DNA from: Tenacibaculum dicentrarchi
GTDB taxonomy: Bacteria; Bacteroidota; Bacteroidia; Flavobacteriales; Flavobacteriaceae
NCBI RefSeq assembly: GCF_900239345.1
Contig: NZ_OESZ01000034.1
Coordinates: forward strand, 124,001 to 188,000
Reading direction: 5' to 3'
DNA length: 64,000 nucleotides
The translations under genes and the position numbers were made by a program. Positions within the stretch are counted from its first letter, which is position 1. Each line of letters begins with the position of its first letter. Below the pieces are notes generated by a model. It ran no database searches. It had not been told where the DNA came from and saw only the letters and a program-made list of their open reading frames with translations. Shown piece by piece: positions 1-13,700 of the stretch.

Positions 1-1727
1 TTTTAACAGTGCCAACTTTTTCATCATTACGAGAAAATAAAACTACAATAACAGCTATTGTACGTAATAGTAATATTGATTTTGAAGATAACCCAAGATT
101 ACACGTGGCTTCTTATGCAGGTAAAATGCGTGAAAATATAGGTGCAGGGTTTGCTGTTTATCAGCAAGAACTTGCAGGTATGAAAAATTTTGGTGCTATT
201 GCTAATTATGCTCAACGATTACAGTTAAATCAAAACTTAGATTTAACCTTCGGTTTTAATTTTTTGTATAGTAGAAGTAGTTTAGATTGGGCTAGGGTAT
301 TGGTAAAGAATAAAGATGATTCTTTTTTAAGTAATTTTCAAGATATTCCTATTGTAATGCTTCAGCCTGCAATAACTTTATCATTTGGTAAGTTTGATAT
401 TGGAGCTTTTTTTGAAAATTTAGTTGATTTTAATTTGAAAAATAACGAATTAGCAACTACTTTTGGTGAAAAAACAATATCAGCTCACGCAATGTATTCT
501 CACGAATTTACCTATGCTTCGGGTATTTTTGAAGGTGCAGATTTAAGAACATTAGTAATCGCTAGAAAAGTAGGGACGGAAGGTTTTAGTGGTGCGGGTA
601 CAGTAATATTAGATTTACCTAAAGCAGGTTGGCTTAAAGCAGGTTACGATAAAACCTATGGCGTGTCTGCTGGTTTAGGGGTTAATATTTCTGATAATAT
701 TTCTATTGGATTCAGTTATGAAAAAAATAAATTTTCGGCAACTAATGAAGTTGGTTTAGTTTATACTTTAGGGCAAAAAAGATATACTCGAGAAATATCG
801 AAGAGAAGAACGGGGAAAGTAAATATTACCTTACCAAAAAGAAAACCTAAGAACAAACCTGTATATAAAGATGAAGAACATAATGATTTATCTGATGAAC
901 TTCAGCAAGCACAAGACTCTATTGATAATTTAAATAAAAAAGTAGATGAGGTACTTCGAATTTTGAAGAATCAACCATCATTAATAAAAAAAGCAATAAA
1001 AAAATCAGAAACATTTATTCCTAAGGAGATTAAAGGCGATGAAAAAGACACTTCTTTAAAAAGAAGTTCAAAAACACCTTGGCGTGAAAGTATGATTACG
1101 AAATCTGACGGAGGAGGAGGCGGAACTATGTATTATGTAGTTTCAGATAGATACAGAAATAAAGAAAATGTAGAGGTTTTAATAGAAAAATGGAATAGAT
1201 TAGATATAGAAGCTAAATATATTTACGACCCTACAGATAAATGGTACTACGTATATATTGACAGATATGCAAAAGAGTCGGATGCTGAAGATAAAGTGTA
1301 CGATTTTAACGATAAAACGCGTTTGTTTGAAAATAATGATAAAAATGACCAATCATCAATAAAGATGAAAAAAGGAGGTAAAGACCCTGTTTATGTTGTT
1401 AAATTAACTATTGGTCAAAAAGGTGATTCATATAAAGAGCCTAAAAAACAACCGCCAGCAAGGGTAAGAACTATGTCAAACTCACAAGGAATTGAGCCAG
1501 GGTATTATTTACAAGTTTATGTAAATTCAAAAAAACCATTAGCAGATAGAAATGTAGATGAGCTAAGAAATGACGATATTGAAGCAGGATATTTTATAAA
1601 TCCAACCACAGGTTATATGCACGTGTATATAGCAAAAACAGATAATAGAGAAGAAATTATCCGTTTATATAATAGTAATTTAGATGGCGCGTTTTACGAT
1701 CGTAAAACGATAGTATATATAAAATAA
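1..1727 (+). CDS. PorP/SprF-family T9SS outer-membrane protein with coiled coil and SPOR-like C-terminus (5' truncated)
   Basis: The reading frame is open to the left edge (codons from position 3), and the GTG at position 9 is not a credible start because no signal peptide follows, so the gene is cut by the window. The N-terminal 260 or so residues look like a PorP/SprF beta-barrel, with repeated amphipathic strands rich in Gly, Phe and Tyr and ending near LVYTLGQKRY. A basic linker follows, then a predicted coiled coil (about 880-990, DELQQAQDSIDNLNKKVDEV), a Gly5 run near 1110, and two SPOR-like modules (about 1128-1300, MYYVVSDRYRNKENVEVLIE; about 1492-1725, GYYLQVYVNSKKPLADRNVD). The sprB-like gene starts 39 nt downstream, which suggests one operon. 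The position corresponds to sprC/sprD of the Flavobacterium johnsoniae sprB operon, but I cannot assign which. The role in adhesin export or anchoring is inferred. Confidence 0.8.
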   Translation, partial: LTVPTFSSLRENKTTITAIVRNSNIDFEDNPRLHVASYAGKMRENIGAGFAVYQQELAGMKNFGAIANYAQRLQLNQNLDLTFGFNFLYSRSSLDWARVLVKNKDDSFLSNFQDIPIVMLQPAITLSFGKFDIGAFFENLVDFNLKNNELATTFGEKTISAHAMYSHEFTYASGIFEGADLRTLVIARKVGTEGFSGAGTVILDLPKAGWLKAGYDKTYGVSAGLGVNISDNISIGFSYEKNKFSATNEVGLVYTLGQKRYTREISKRRTGKVNITLPKRKPKNKPVYKDEEHNDLSDELQQAQDSIDNLNKKVDEVLRILKNQPSLIKKAIKKSETFIPKEIKGDEKDTSLKRSSKTPWRESMITKSDGGGGGTMYYVVSDRYRNKENVEVLIEKWNRLDIEAKYIYDPTDKWYYVYIDRYAKESDAEDKVYDFNDKTRLFENNDKNDQSSIKMKKGGKDPVYVVKLTIGQKGDSYKEPKKQPPARVRTMSNSQGIEPGYYLQVYVNSKKPLADRNVDELRNDDIEAGYFINPTTGYMHVYIAKTDNREEIIRLYNSNLDGAFYDRKTIVYIK

Positions 1728-1766
1728 TAAATTTTTTAAGAATTTCCCCCGATAAATTTTCATAAT

Positions 1767-4700
1767 ATGATAAAAAAAATACTTTTATTAGCTAGTTTAT
1801 TTTTTACACTAATTTCATTCTCGCAAATTATGCAGGAAGAAGTACCCTTATATCCAGAAACTTTTACAGGGTATGATAAGGTAATATATAGGAAACCTTT
1901 ATCGACACAGAAGAGAGCAAATGCTTTTGAATTGCGTCATTTTCAAAATGTTAACGGTAATATGACTTTTATTGCTAATAATATATTGAATAAAAAAATA
2001 TATGTAAATTACGGTACACCATTTTTTCCTATCTGGAAATTAGAAACTGATGTAGCTTCTCATGATAATGAAGATAATAATGAACATAATTTGTACTACA
2101 TAGATATAGATAATGATTCTAGCACTTTTTCTTCAAGTAGTGCTACTTTAAGTCTGCCAGATCCTAATTGTTCACGTGTTGTATATGCTGGCTTATATTG
2201 GGCAGGAGTATATAATGGATCATCAGATGATTATAGAAAAGTGAAACTGAAATTACCTTCTTCATCTAGTTATGTTGATATTACAGCAGATCCTAATAAT
2301 AGGGAGGTTTTAAGTAGTACAACACGATCTTATACCTGTTTTAAAGATATAACAGCTTTAGTACAAGCAGAGTCAAATCCTAATGGAATATATACTGCCG
2401 CGAACATATTAGCGACAGAAGGAAAAGCAGCAGGAACAGGTTCTGCAGCAGGTTGGACGATGATTGTAGTTTATGAAAATGAAAGTGAAACAAGAAAAAA
2501 TATTTCAATTTTTGATGGATACGCAGATGTTACTAATACAGAAGTTAAAGTACCTTATTCAGGTTTTAAAACAATTCCAAAAGGAAATGTTAAAGCAGAG
2601 CAAATTATAGGTGCTTTAGAAGGGGATAGAGGTAGAGGTGATGATAAGTATGAATTTAAAGATAAAAATGATGTTTATAATCCTCTTTTTAATAATTTAA
2701 ACCCTGCTAATAATTTTTTTAATAACAGTATAACTATTTATGATTCTTATTTAACAGGTAAAAATCCAGAAAGTACAAATACTTTTGGGTTTGATGTTGA
2801 TCAAATTAAAATAAAGAACCCTAATAATAGTATTATAGATAATAATCAAACATCAGCAGATGTTAAATTTACTTCTAGAGGTGATTTCTATTATCCTTTT
2901 TTAAGTGCTATGTCAATTGAAGTAATTGAACCTGAAATTAAATTAGTAAAAACAGCCGTAGATGATAAAGATGTAGAAATTACATCAGAAGTAGCTTTGG
3001 GAGGAGATGTGTATTATAATATTACTTTTCAAAATATTGGTACGGATAATGCAAAAAATACGGTAATTGTTGATGAATTAAAAACAACTGTAGATTTTGA
3101 AGATGTTTTAGGGAATATTGAAGTTTCTGATTCTCGTATAACTTATATATACGAAGCTTCAACAGTTTTAAATGGTGGAGGTGGAAAATTAACTTTTAAT
3201 ATCCCCGATGATTTAGTTAAGGTTAATGGTGCAGAACATTGGATAAAAATAAAAGTAAATGCAACTACTGATTGTAGTAAATTAAGAGATGCTTGTGCGA
3301 ACAAAGTAAAAAATCAGGCGGTTGCGACTTATGAAAGAGATGAGTCAAAGTTAAGTGCTTCAAACCCTGGATATGTACAAGGGTATAATACTTTAACAAC
3401 ATTAAGTTATGCAGGTTTAGAACCTAGTTGTAATTTAGGGGTTAAGGGAACTACTAATTTCACAATAGATACTAGTAAATGTAAAGGTTCTACACAGGTA
3501 CTTTGTGGTGGAGATACTGAACTAAGTGCAGGAGCAGGTTTTGATTCGTATGAGTGGGTAAATACTGCAAACCCAGCAATAGTATTAGCTACAACTCAAA
3601 ATTATAAAGCAACAAAAGTAGGAACTTATCAGGTAACTTCAATAGCACCAAACGGCTGTACAGATAAAACAGAAATTATAAATATAGTTGGTTCTAATTT
3701 AGCTACAAACCCTTTAAAACCTTTTGTAAATCAGGTGTTACCTATTTGTAATGGTTTTGAATTATCTGAAATATATTTATGTGGAACAGCTGATTTTAGA
3801 GAAATAATTTTACCTTTTGGGGCAAGTTTAGCAACGGAAGTAAAATGGTCTAAATTAGATGAAACAAAACCATGTGATGCAACAAAACCAACAGAGTTAC
3901 CATCAACAAGTAATTGTGCTAATATTGGAACAAATTGTTCTTGGGATGAAATAGGTACTAAAACAGGTAGAGAATTATCAAAGAAATTCGATAAAAAAGG
4001 ACAATATAAATTAGAAGTTTTATACGATGGACAATGTCCTGCAACGTATTATTTTAATGTGTTTTCAGGAGCTTTAAATCCTAAGTTTGATAAAAAAAAT
4101 ATTGTTTGTGGAGCTAATGGAAGTCTTATCGTAAATGGTGTGCCAAGTGGTTACGAATATAAATTGACTGCACCTAGTGGAAATACAATACCTGTTAATG
4201 GTTTTCAAAATAGCAATGAATTTAAAAATTTATCTGAAGTTGGTAATTATGATATAACAATTAAATTAAAAGGATCAACACTTGCATCTTGTAGTTTTAA
4301 TTATATAGTAAAAATAGATGAACAAGCACTAGATTTAACAGTTGCCCCTGAATTTACTACAAGCTGTGATGGAAAAGCAAGAATAATAGCACAAGTAAAC
4401 GGTACTTTACCAGGCGATTATATTTATACATTATTAAATAATGTTGGTGGAGTTATTGAAACTAAGGCAGCAACTCCTGACAGAAGTGTAATTTTTGAGG
4501 TAACAAATGCAGGATTGTATAGTGTAAAGGTAGCAACTACTACGACTACTTGTACAGAGACAAAAACAACCAGAGTTATTAAACCAACTCCGCTTACATT
4601 AACCGCAGTAGCAACTAAAAATATTACCTGTACTGCAGGTTCATCTGATGGAATAATAACTTTAGCAGGAGCTAATGGCGTACCAAATACTACAGGCGAC

Positions 4701-7700
4701 AAATATTCATACGCATTATTATCAATAAATGGAGTAGCTGTTAGCCCAAAAACCTATTTTACAGATACAACATATAATGTGGTAAATGGTAAAGAAGGAA
4801 CTTATATTTTTGAAGTTACCGATAGTAAAAACTGTACAGCAACGGCAACCGCTACAATTAGCGTAGAAGCGCCTTTGCAATTTTCACATACAGAAACCCA
4901 AGTAAATTGTAATAAGAAAGGAACTATAACAGTTGATGTTACTAATAATACAACAGGTTATAAATTAGAATATAGTATTGATAATGCTAATTGGCAGCTA
5001 TTAAATACTTTTGATACCTTAGATGCTACAACAGCATCAACATTATATACCGTTTATATTAGAGCAACCAAAGGAACATATCAATGTAATTACCAAATAC
5101 AAAATATTGCTATTACAGAAACTGGAGGTTTATCGGCAGGTGGTGCAGTTGCTACAGGTTTACAATGTAGTACTGCAAATACTCAAAATAATCCAATAGG
5201 AACAATTACGTTTACTGCGCCAACAGGAGGAAAAGCACCTTTTACGTATTTTTATAAACTTGCTTCCGATACTAGTTTTACAACAGTAACCACTGGAAAT
5301 ACAGCCTCAGTTCCTGTTGCAGGAACATACAATACAAAGGTAGAAGATAAAAATGGTTGTTCTTTAGCTTTAGATACCGTTACTATTGATGTTTTACCAA
5401 CAGAGCCAACTATAAAACATGAAATATTAATTTGTGGTAATACAGCAACAGTTATCATAACACCAAAGGATGCTTCTTATACCTATAGTATAGATGGTAT
5501 AAATTTTCAAGCTAGTAATGTATTTAAAAATGTAGCTCAAGATTGGTATAAATTTAGCATAAAATATGGTAAATCTTGTACTGTAAAAACCCCGTATGTA
5601 TCTCTTTATGGGCAACCATTTACAGGGCGTTTTATCAGTAAAACAGACAGTGATTGTTCTGGTTCTGATAATGGAACGGTAACTATTGATGCAAATAATT
5701 TTCAAGGAGGAAGCTATGAGTATTCTACTGATGGTGGAACTACTTGGGAAGAAACAGGAGATAATCCATATCGAATTGTAGGGCTAGCAAAAGGAGATTA
5801 CGATTTAAAAATTAGAGAAACAATAGGAACAGCACCTAATCAACTTACTTGTGAAATTGATTTAGGTAAACATACCATAGGCGAGCCGACTAAACTAGAA
5901 TTAATAAATACAGGTATTACAACGCCTGCAACTTGTGTAACAGGGGCAACAATTACTGTAGAAGCAACAGGAGGAACACCTCCTTATAAATTTAGTATTG
6001 ATAAAGGTGTTACTTGGCAAAATGCAAATGCAAGCAACCAATATATATATACTGATGTAGCAGTAAGCGCTACAAAATACCAGGTAATGTTATTGGATAG
6101 TAAAAAATGTGATGAATGTGGTTGTACCGATAATCCTTTTGAAAATGGAAGTTTTGAAAATCATCCTCGTAAATCAATAACAAGCTCTGGTTATCTAATA
6201 ACTAATGAATCAAATATTCCAGGTTGGGATACAACAGAACCTAAAAGGAATGAAATAGAAATTTGGTATAATAGCTTTCAAGGTGTAAAAGCTTTTGATG
6301 GCGATGATTTTGCTGAATTAAATGCAAATAAAGTAGGTTCTTTATATCAAGAATTTTGTACAAAACCAGGCGATAAAATATCTTGGTCTGTAGCTCATAG
6401 AGGTAGATCAGGACGTGATATTGCTACCGTTAAAATAGGTGGAAGTCTTGCTACTGCTGGTATTAAAGCAACAATGTCTGATGATAATACTGCTTGGGGA
6501 GAATATTCTTCATCAACACCATATATCGTACCGGTAGGGCAAACAACAACGGTAATTGCTTTTGAAGCTGTGTCTTCAGTAGGAGGTGCAAGTTACGGTA
6601 ACTTTATTGATGCTGTAAAGATAGAAATCAACAGAAAAACCTGTGTTCTTAAAGATATTGAGGTAACAGCTGCAGTAGCAGCAACACATACGGCAACAGT
6701 TATAGATAGCTGTACCGACCCTAAAATTGAAATTACAACAACAGGAACAGCGCCATATCAATTTACTATTGATAATGGAACTACTTGGCAAACGTCAAAT
6801 AATGCAACGTTTGTATTTGATACTACCAACGGATTAGCATTGCCAACTACTACGGCTAAAGATTATCAGGTAAAAACAAAAAATGGAGGCGGTTGTGAAT
6901 CGCCAGTAAGTACGCTTACTGTTTATCCGAAGTTAACAGCTACAGTAACACCAACACCTGAAACGTGTAAAAAAGGATTTTTTACAATTACAGATGTAAA
7001 AGGAGGTAGCAATACAAATTATGTATATGCTGTTGTTCTAAAAGACGCAACACCAACAAATACCGATTTTAAATCAATAACGAATCCATCGACTAAAAGT
7101 GGTGGTTTATCGGCAAAAAACTATGATATTTATATAAGAGATAATGGTGGAAATATTGGTTTTTGTGAATTAAAAATACAAAGAACAATTACAAAAACAG
7201 ATAACCCAATAATAACAAATATAACTGCAACAGAATTAGATTGTACAGTAAATACAAAAGCGAGTATTTCTTTTGAAGTATCAGAAGGAAAAGCACCGTT
7301 TAGTTATACCGTAAATGGTGGAACTCCTGTAACAATAGCATCAAACGGAAATGCGGCTACTATTCCTAATTTAGATGCAGGAACTTATAAAATTATTGTT
7401 ACTGATACAAATAATTGTGCATCGGCAGAAGTAACTCAAAAAATTGAGGCGTTAGCTGCTTTAACTGATGGTTCGGCAGTAGCGACTAATTTAAAGTGTA
7501 GTACTTCAGGAACTATTTTTGGAACAATTACATTTACAAACCCTACAACAGGAACTCCAGATTTAGCAGGGAATTATACGTTTTATTATAAATTAAATGG
7601 AACACCTGTTACTGCTTTTCAACCAGTTGTAGGAAATTCAAAAACAGGATTGCCTACAGGAACTTATAATACAAAAGTTGTTGATTCAAAAGGTTGTTCT

Positions 7701-10700
7701 TTAAATTTCCCTGATTTAATTATTGATGATTTACCAACGGTATCAAAAATAGAAAAACCAATTACCTATAATTGTAAAGGAAAAGGAAGTGTAAAGGTTA
7801 CGGTAACAACAACGCCAATACCTACAGCAACAGCGCCAATAACCTATACTTTAGGAGCAGATACTAATGAAACAGGAGAGTTTACTGATTTATTAGTAGG
7901 AAATCATACGGTTTCTGTAAATTATGGAAGCGATTGTACTACGGATGTTATTGTTGAGGTTAAAGATAATCAGAAATTTACGGCGGTGGCTAGTTTTGTT
8001 GAAAACCCAAAATGTAAAGACGGAACAGACGGAAAAATTAAAGTTGTCGCTTCTTTTGGCTCGGTGGCTGTAAATTCTTTTGAATATTCTACAGATGGAA
8101 CAACTTGGATTCCTGTAGCTTCAAATGAAGTTATAATTGATACATTTGGTGCAGGAAATCATATAATAGAAGTTCGTCAAAATTTAGGAGGTTGTGAAGT
8201 TGATTCAAATGCAATAAAATTAACAGCGCCAGCATCAGAAGTAATTGTAGATTTATCAACAAAAACATTAACTAAAGAAATTACGTGTACGCTACCAACA
8301 GGAGCAACTATAACGCCAACAGCAAGTGGAGGAAATGGAGCGCCTTATACTTTTGAATTATTTGATAATGCAGGAACATCTAAAGGTGATACATTTACAA
8401 ATTTATCAGTAGGAAAATACACCATAATTGCAACAGATAAATTAGGGTGTAAATCAGTACCTTTTGAAGTAATTATTGCTGATAAAAAAGATGTTGAATT
8501 TACATCAACACCATCTGTTTGTCATACAGGAAGTGATGCGTCAATTGAACTTACAGATATTAAAGGAAACAATGATTTTACTTTTAGTGTACATAATGGA
8601 ACATCAATAATAAGAACAGGAAGTGTAACAGGAATTGCGCATACAATTCCTAATTTATCTGCAGGAACTTATAAAGTAACTGTTACTGATGGTTTTGGTT
8701 GTTCAAAAACAGAAGATGTTATAATTAATGAGAACTTAACAATTTTAGCAACAACAACACAGCAAACTTGTAATCCTGGAGATTTAACAATTACAGCATC
8801 AGGAGGAAAAGATACAAATTACGTTTATGCGGTTGTAACTAGTGGAACAGGAGTTCCAGCAGATGCAACTTTTAAATCACCAGCACCTACAACAATTACC
8901 GCAGGAACTTGGGATATTTATGTAAGAGATAATAATGGAGCAGGAACTTTAGGAACGGATTATTGTCAAGAAATATTTACGACCAATAAAGTAACTAAAA
9001 TTCCAGACTTAAAAGTAGAAACAGTAACGGCTATACAACCAAAATGTAGCACGGACAAAGGAACAATAAATGTAACAGTTTCAGGAGGAAAAGCAGATTA
9101 TACCGTAACTTTAACAGGTTCAGGAGCAACTCCAACAGTAGAAACAGCAACAGGAAGTGTATTAACTTATCAATTTACAGGTTTAGATGCAGATACTTAT
9201 ACAATTACTGTAGAAGATATTAATACTTGTACAGGCACGGCAGCTTCTACCCAAGAAATTAAAGTTCCATCAGTATTAAAAGATGGTAAAGCTGTACCTA
9301 CTGATTTAGCTTGTGGCGTATCAGGAGGAAGTATTACGTTTACAAATCCTACGGGAGGAACACCAGGTTACATATATTCGTATAAACTTATAGGTGCTGC
9401 AACTTATACGCCGTTAGCTGTAGGAGAAACAGTTATATCAAATTTATCGGCAGGAACTTACGATACAAAGGTTTCTGATGCTGAAGGTTGTACAATTCCT
9501 TTAACTCAGGTTACAATAAAACCATTACCAACTGTACCAACTTTTGACCCTACAACAATTACTTATAATTGTGATGGAACAGCAACTATTAAAGTAACAC
9601 CAACACCAGCAACGGCATATAGTTATATGCTAGATAAAGATAAACCAACAACTAATAATACAGGAGAATTTACAGCTGTAACACCAGGTTCTCATACGGT
9701 TTCTGTAGATTATGGAAGTAATTGTTCTACGGATATTATTGTTGAGGTTAAAGCAAATCAGCAATTTACGGCAAGCATAACAGGGCAAACAAATCCTGTA
9801 TGTAAAGACAAAGCAAACGGTGAAATTGAAGTAACGGCTTCTTTTGGTTCGACTATAGTAAGCTCTTTTCAGTATTCTATTGATGGAGTATCTCCAACAA
9901 CTTGGATAACTGTAAATTCAAATAAAGTTACAATTGATGGATTTAATGCAGGAACTACTGATATTACTCACACGATAAATGTTCGCCCAAGTGCAACATC
10001 AACTTGTAATGTTACTTTAACTAAAATATTAACAAACCCAACAGCAGTAGAAGTTACAGGAGAATCACATACAAAAATTACGTGTACTTCAACAACAAGT
10101 ACGATAACACCAACAGTAAAAGGTGGAAATGGTGGAGCTTATACTTTTGAATTATTTGATGATTTAAATTTAACGACTTCTTTAGGAACTACGCTTACAA
10201 ATGTAGCTGCAGGAACGCACTATATTGTAGCAAAAGATAAAGAAAATTGTGCATCAGAACCTTTTAAAGTTGTTATTGCTGATAAAGAAGATGTTGAATT
10301 TACTGCAACCCCATCAGCTTGTCATACAGGAAATGATGCGTCAATTACACTAGATGTTACCAAAGGAAACGGAACTTATAGTTTTGCTTTAACTGATGTG
10401 GCAACAACATTAATAACAAAAACAGGAAATATAACAGGAACATTACATACAATTCCTAATTTATCCGCAGGAACTTACACCGTAACTGTAACAGATGGTT
10501 TTGGTTGTGAATTGGAAGTAAAAGATATTATAATTAATGCAAAAATTACAGCAACACTAAGAAAAACACAAGCAAACTGTAATGATGGAAGTTTGATAAT
10601 AGAAAACGTAGCAGGAGCAAGCGGAACAGATTATGTGTATGCCGTTGTAGCTGAAGGAAGTCCTGTACCTACTACTTTTATAGCAATAACAAATCCACTA

Positions 10701-13700
10701 ACAACAGTTAGTTTATCCGAAGGAAAATATGATATTTATGTAAGAGATAATAACGGAAATGCAGGTTATTGTGAATTTAAAAGACAAAGAACAATAACTA
10801 AAATTGCAGATTTAACAGCAACAGCAAAAACGCCAATACAACCAAATTGTTTTGGAGAAACGGGTAGTCTTGTTTTTGAAATATCAGAAGGAAAAGCAAA
10901 TTACACTTATGTTTTAAATGATGGAACAAATGATATAACTCCAGCAGCAGCATCGATTACTGTAGTAGGAAACACACATACAATTGCTGATTTAGTTGAT
11001 GGAACTTATAAAATTACTGTTACAGATGCAAATAATTGTACTTCTGAAATTACAAATCAAACAATTGAAGCTCCAGATAAATTAGAAAAAGATGGAGATT
11101 CAACACCGATACATTTTACTTGTAAAACAGTAAAAGGAGGAATTGATTTTGTAAACCCTAAAGGAGGAACAGGTGTTTATACTTTTTCTTATAAATTAGA
11201 CACAGCACCTGTTACAGATTTTAAACCAGTTGTAGGAAATCAGCAGTTAGATTTAGATGCAGGAACTTATAATATTAAAGTAAAAGATGTAAATGGTTGT
11301 GAAATACCTTTAAACGATGTTACAATTAATCCATTACCAACAGCACCAACATTAACAAAATCGGTAGCTTATAATTGTGATGGAAAAGGAACGATTACAG
11401 TAACAGCAACTCCATCGGCAGTATTGCCAATAATATATACATATAGCCTAGACGGAGCAACGCCACAAACAGGAGCTAATCCAAATGTTTTTGCTGATTT
11501 AGATGCAGGTTCTTATACGGTATCTGTAGGTTATGGAAGTGATTGTTTTACAGATATTGATGTAATTGTAGCAAATGATAAAAAATTCGATGCAAAAGTA
11601 ACCAATACGGTAAACCCGACATGTTTTGGAGCATCTGATGGTAGTATTACTATTGAAGCTGTAAATGCAACATTGCCGTATGAATATTCTACGGATAATG
11701 GAGGAACTTGGAAAAGTGCAGCTACAAATATTGTTACTGAATCAGCTTTAGCAGACGGAACGTATGATGTTAAAGTAAGACAAAATAATACAGCACCACT
11801 TTGTGAAGTTATTGTATCAACAGAAAAATTAGATAATCCTGATAAAGTAAAAGTTACCGCAACAGTAGAACAAGAAATTACGTGTAGTGCAACAGGAACA
11901 GAAGTTGGAGCAACTATAAAAGCCATAGGAACAAAAGGAACTTCTCCTTATACTTATGAATTATTTGATAATACAAATACTTCTTTAGGAAATACATTAA
12001 CAGGAATTACAGTAGGAACTTATACAGTTGTTGCTACGGATAAAAACGGAACAGGTTGTAAGTCAGATCCTGTTACGGTTGTTGTTAATCAGAAGGAAGA
12101 CATCGAATTTAAATTAACGCCAGAATATTGTTATGACGGAACTAACGGAACTATCGTTGTTGAAATAACAGCTGGAAATGGTAATTATCAAATTAAAATA
12201 AATACGGGTACTTGGCAAAATTTAACGCCAACATCAACTACGGCAACAACTGAAACATACACACTTACAGGTTTATCGCCAAAAGAACATACAATTACAG
12301 TAAGAGATAAATCGAATTGTGAAGTAAGTGATAAAGTAACTATTTACCCTGAATTATCGGCTACGCATACAGCTACAAATATTAGTTGTAAAGATGGTAA
12401 AATTGTAATTATACCAAACGGCGGTGATGCGGATTATAAATATACAATAACACCATCGGCAGGTACTTCAATTTTAGGAGATGAAATAATAATAACACAG
12501 CCAGAAACTTATACGGTTACCGTTCAAGATAAAAATGGCGGTGCAAATGCGTGTCCAGTTGTTTTATCAAACATTAAAATAGATAAAATAACGCCTGTTA
12601 AAATTACAACAACAGAAAATCAACCACAATGTAATGGAAATAAAGGAAGTATTGATGGTAAAATTACTGCAAACACTGGGCAAGCTCCTTTTACAATTAC
12701 ATTAAAAGATAATTTAAATACTGTAATAGAAACTTTAACCAATCACACGTTACCAGAATTTAGCTTTAATAATATTCCTGCGGGAACAGGTTACAAAGTA
12801 GAAATTACAGATAATCTTACTTGTACAGATATTAAAACATTTGATTTAATAGAATTACCATCAATAGTTCTTAATATTGAACCTGTCTTACCAGATAATT
12901 GTACTACAGATATAGCAAATACAGGTTTTGACTTTAATTTTGGAAGTTTAACTTTAGCTGATTACGCTCCTTATACTTTACAATACACTTTAGATGGAGA
13001 TAACGGTACAGGTTGGACAAATATGAATACGCTTACGTCTTCATTAAGTGTAGCGCCACATCCAACACCTGGAGATAATTTATATAGTATAAGAAATTTA
13101 GCCCCAGGTTCACAACATACACCAGCAATTAGAATTTTAAATGCAGATGGTACTGTACGAGGTTGTCAATTAAACAACGGTCTTTTTGTGATGCCCTATA
13201 GTGTAAATGGTGTAAAAATAGCCATTACAGTAATTGCAGGTGATTGTACAACAGGATATACAGTTACTGTTGAGGCAATTCAAGGAGTTGGTCCTTTTGA
13301 GTTCTCTTTAACGCCAGACCCTATTAATCCATCAACAGTTCCAGGTTTTTTAACTTGGTATGATGCTGAAGACCCTACTTTATCAGCAACTAATACAAAT
13401 GACCCTGGTTCTAATTATAGAAGAAAAATATTTACAAATATAATTCCAGAAGTCGAGTATGATTTTTATGTAAGAGATAAAAGTACTAATTGTATTGCTG
13501 AAGCAAAAGATCAGGCAATGACTCCTGCATCAGATTTTGATGTTGCTATAACACCAATAGTTACAAGTCAATCATGTTCTGGAATTAATAATGGTGAATT
13601 ATCATTTAAAATAGAAGATACTGATGGCGTTTTAAATGGTAAAGAATTAAATTGGCAATTATATGATGGTCTTAATGATATTCCTTTAGCAGGAATAAAT

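Noticed and set aside
9..11. GTG at position 9 as the real start of the first gene
   Set aside because: The frame is open to the window edge and the sequence after GTG begins in the middle of a barrel domain without a signal peptide.
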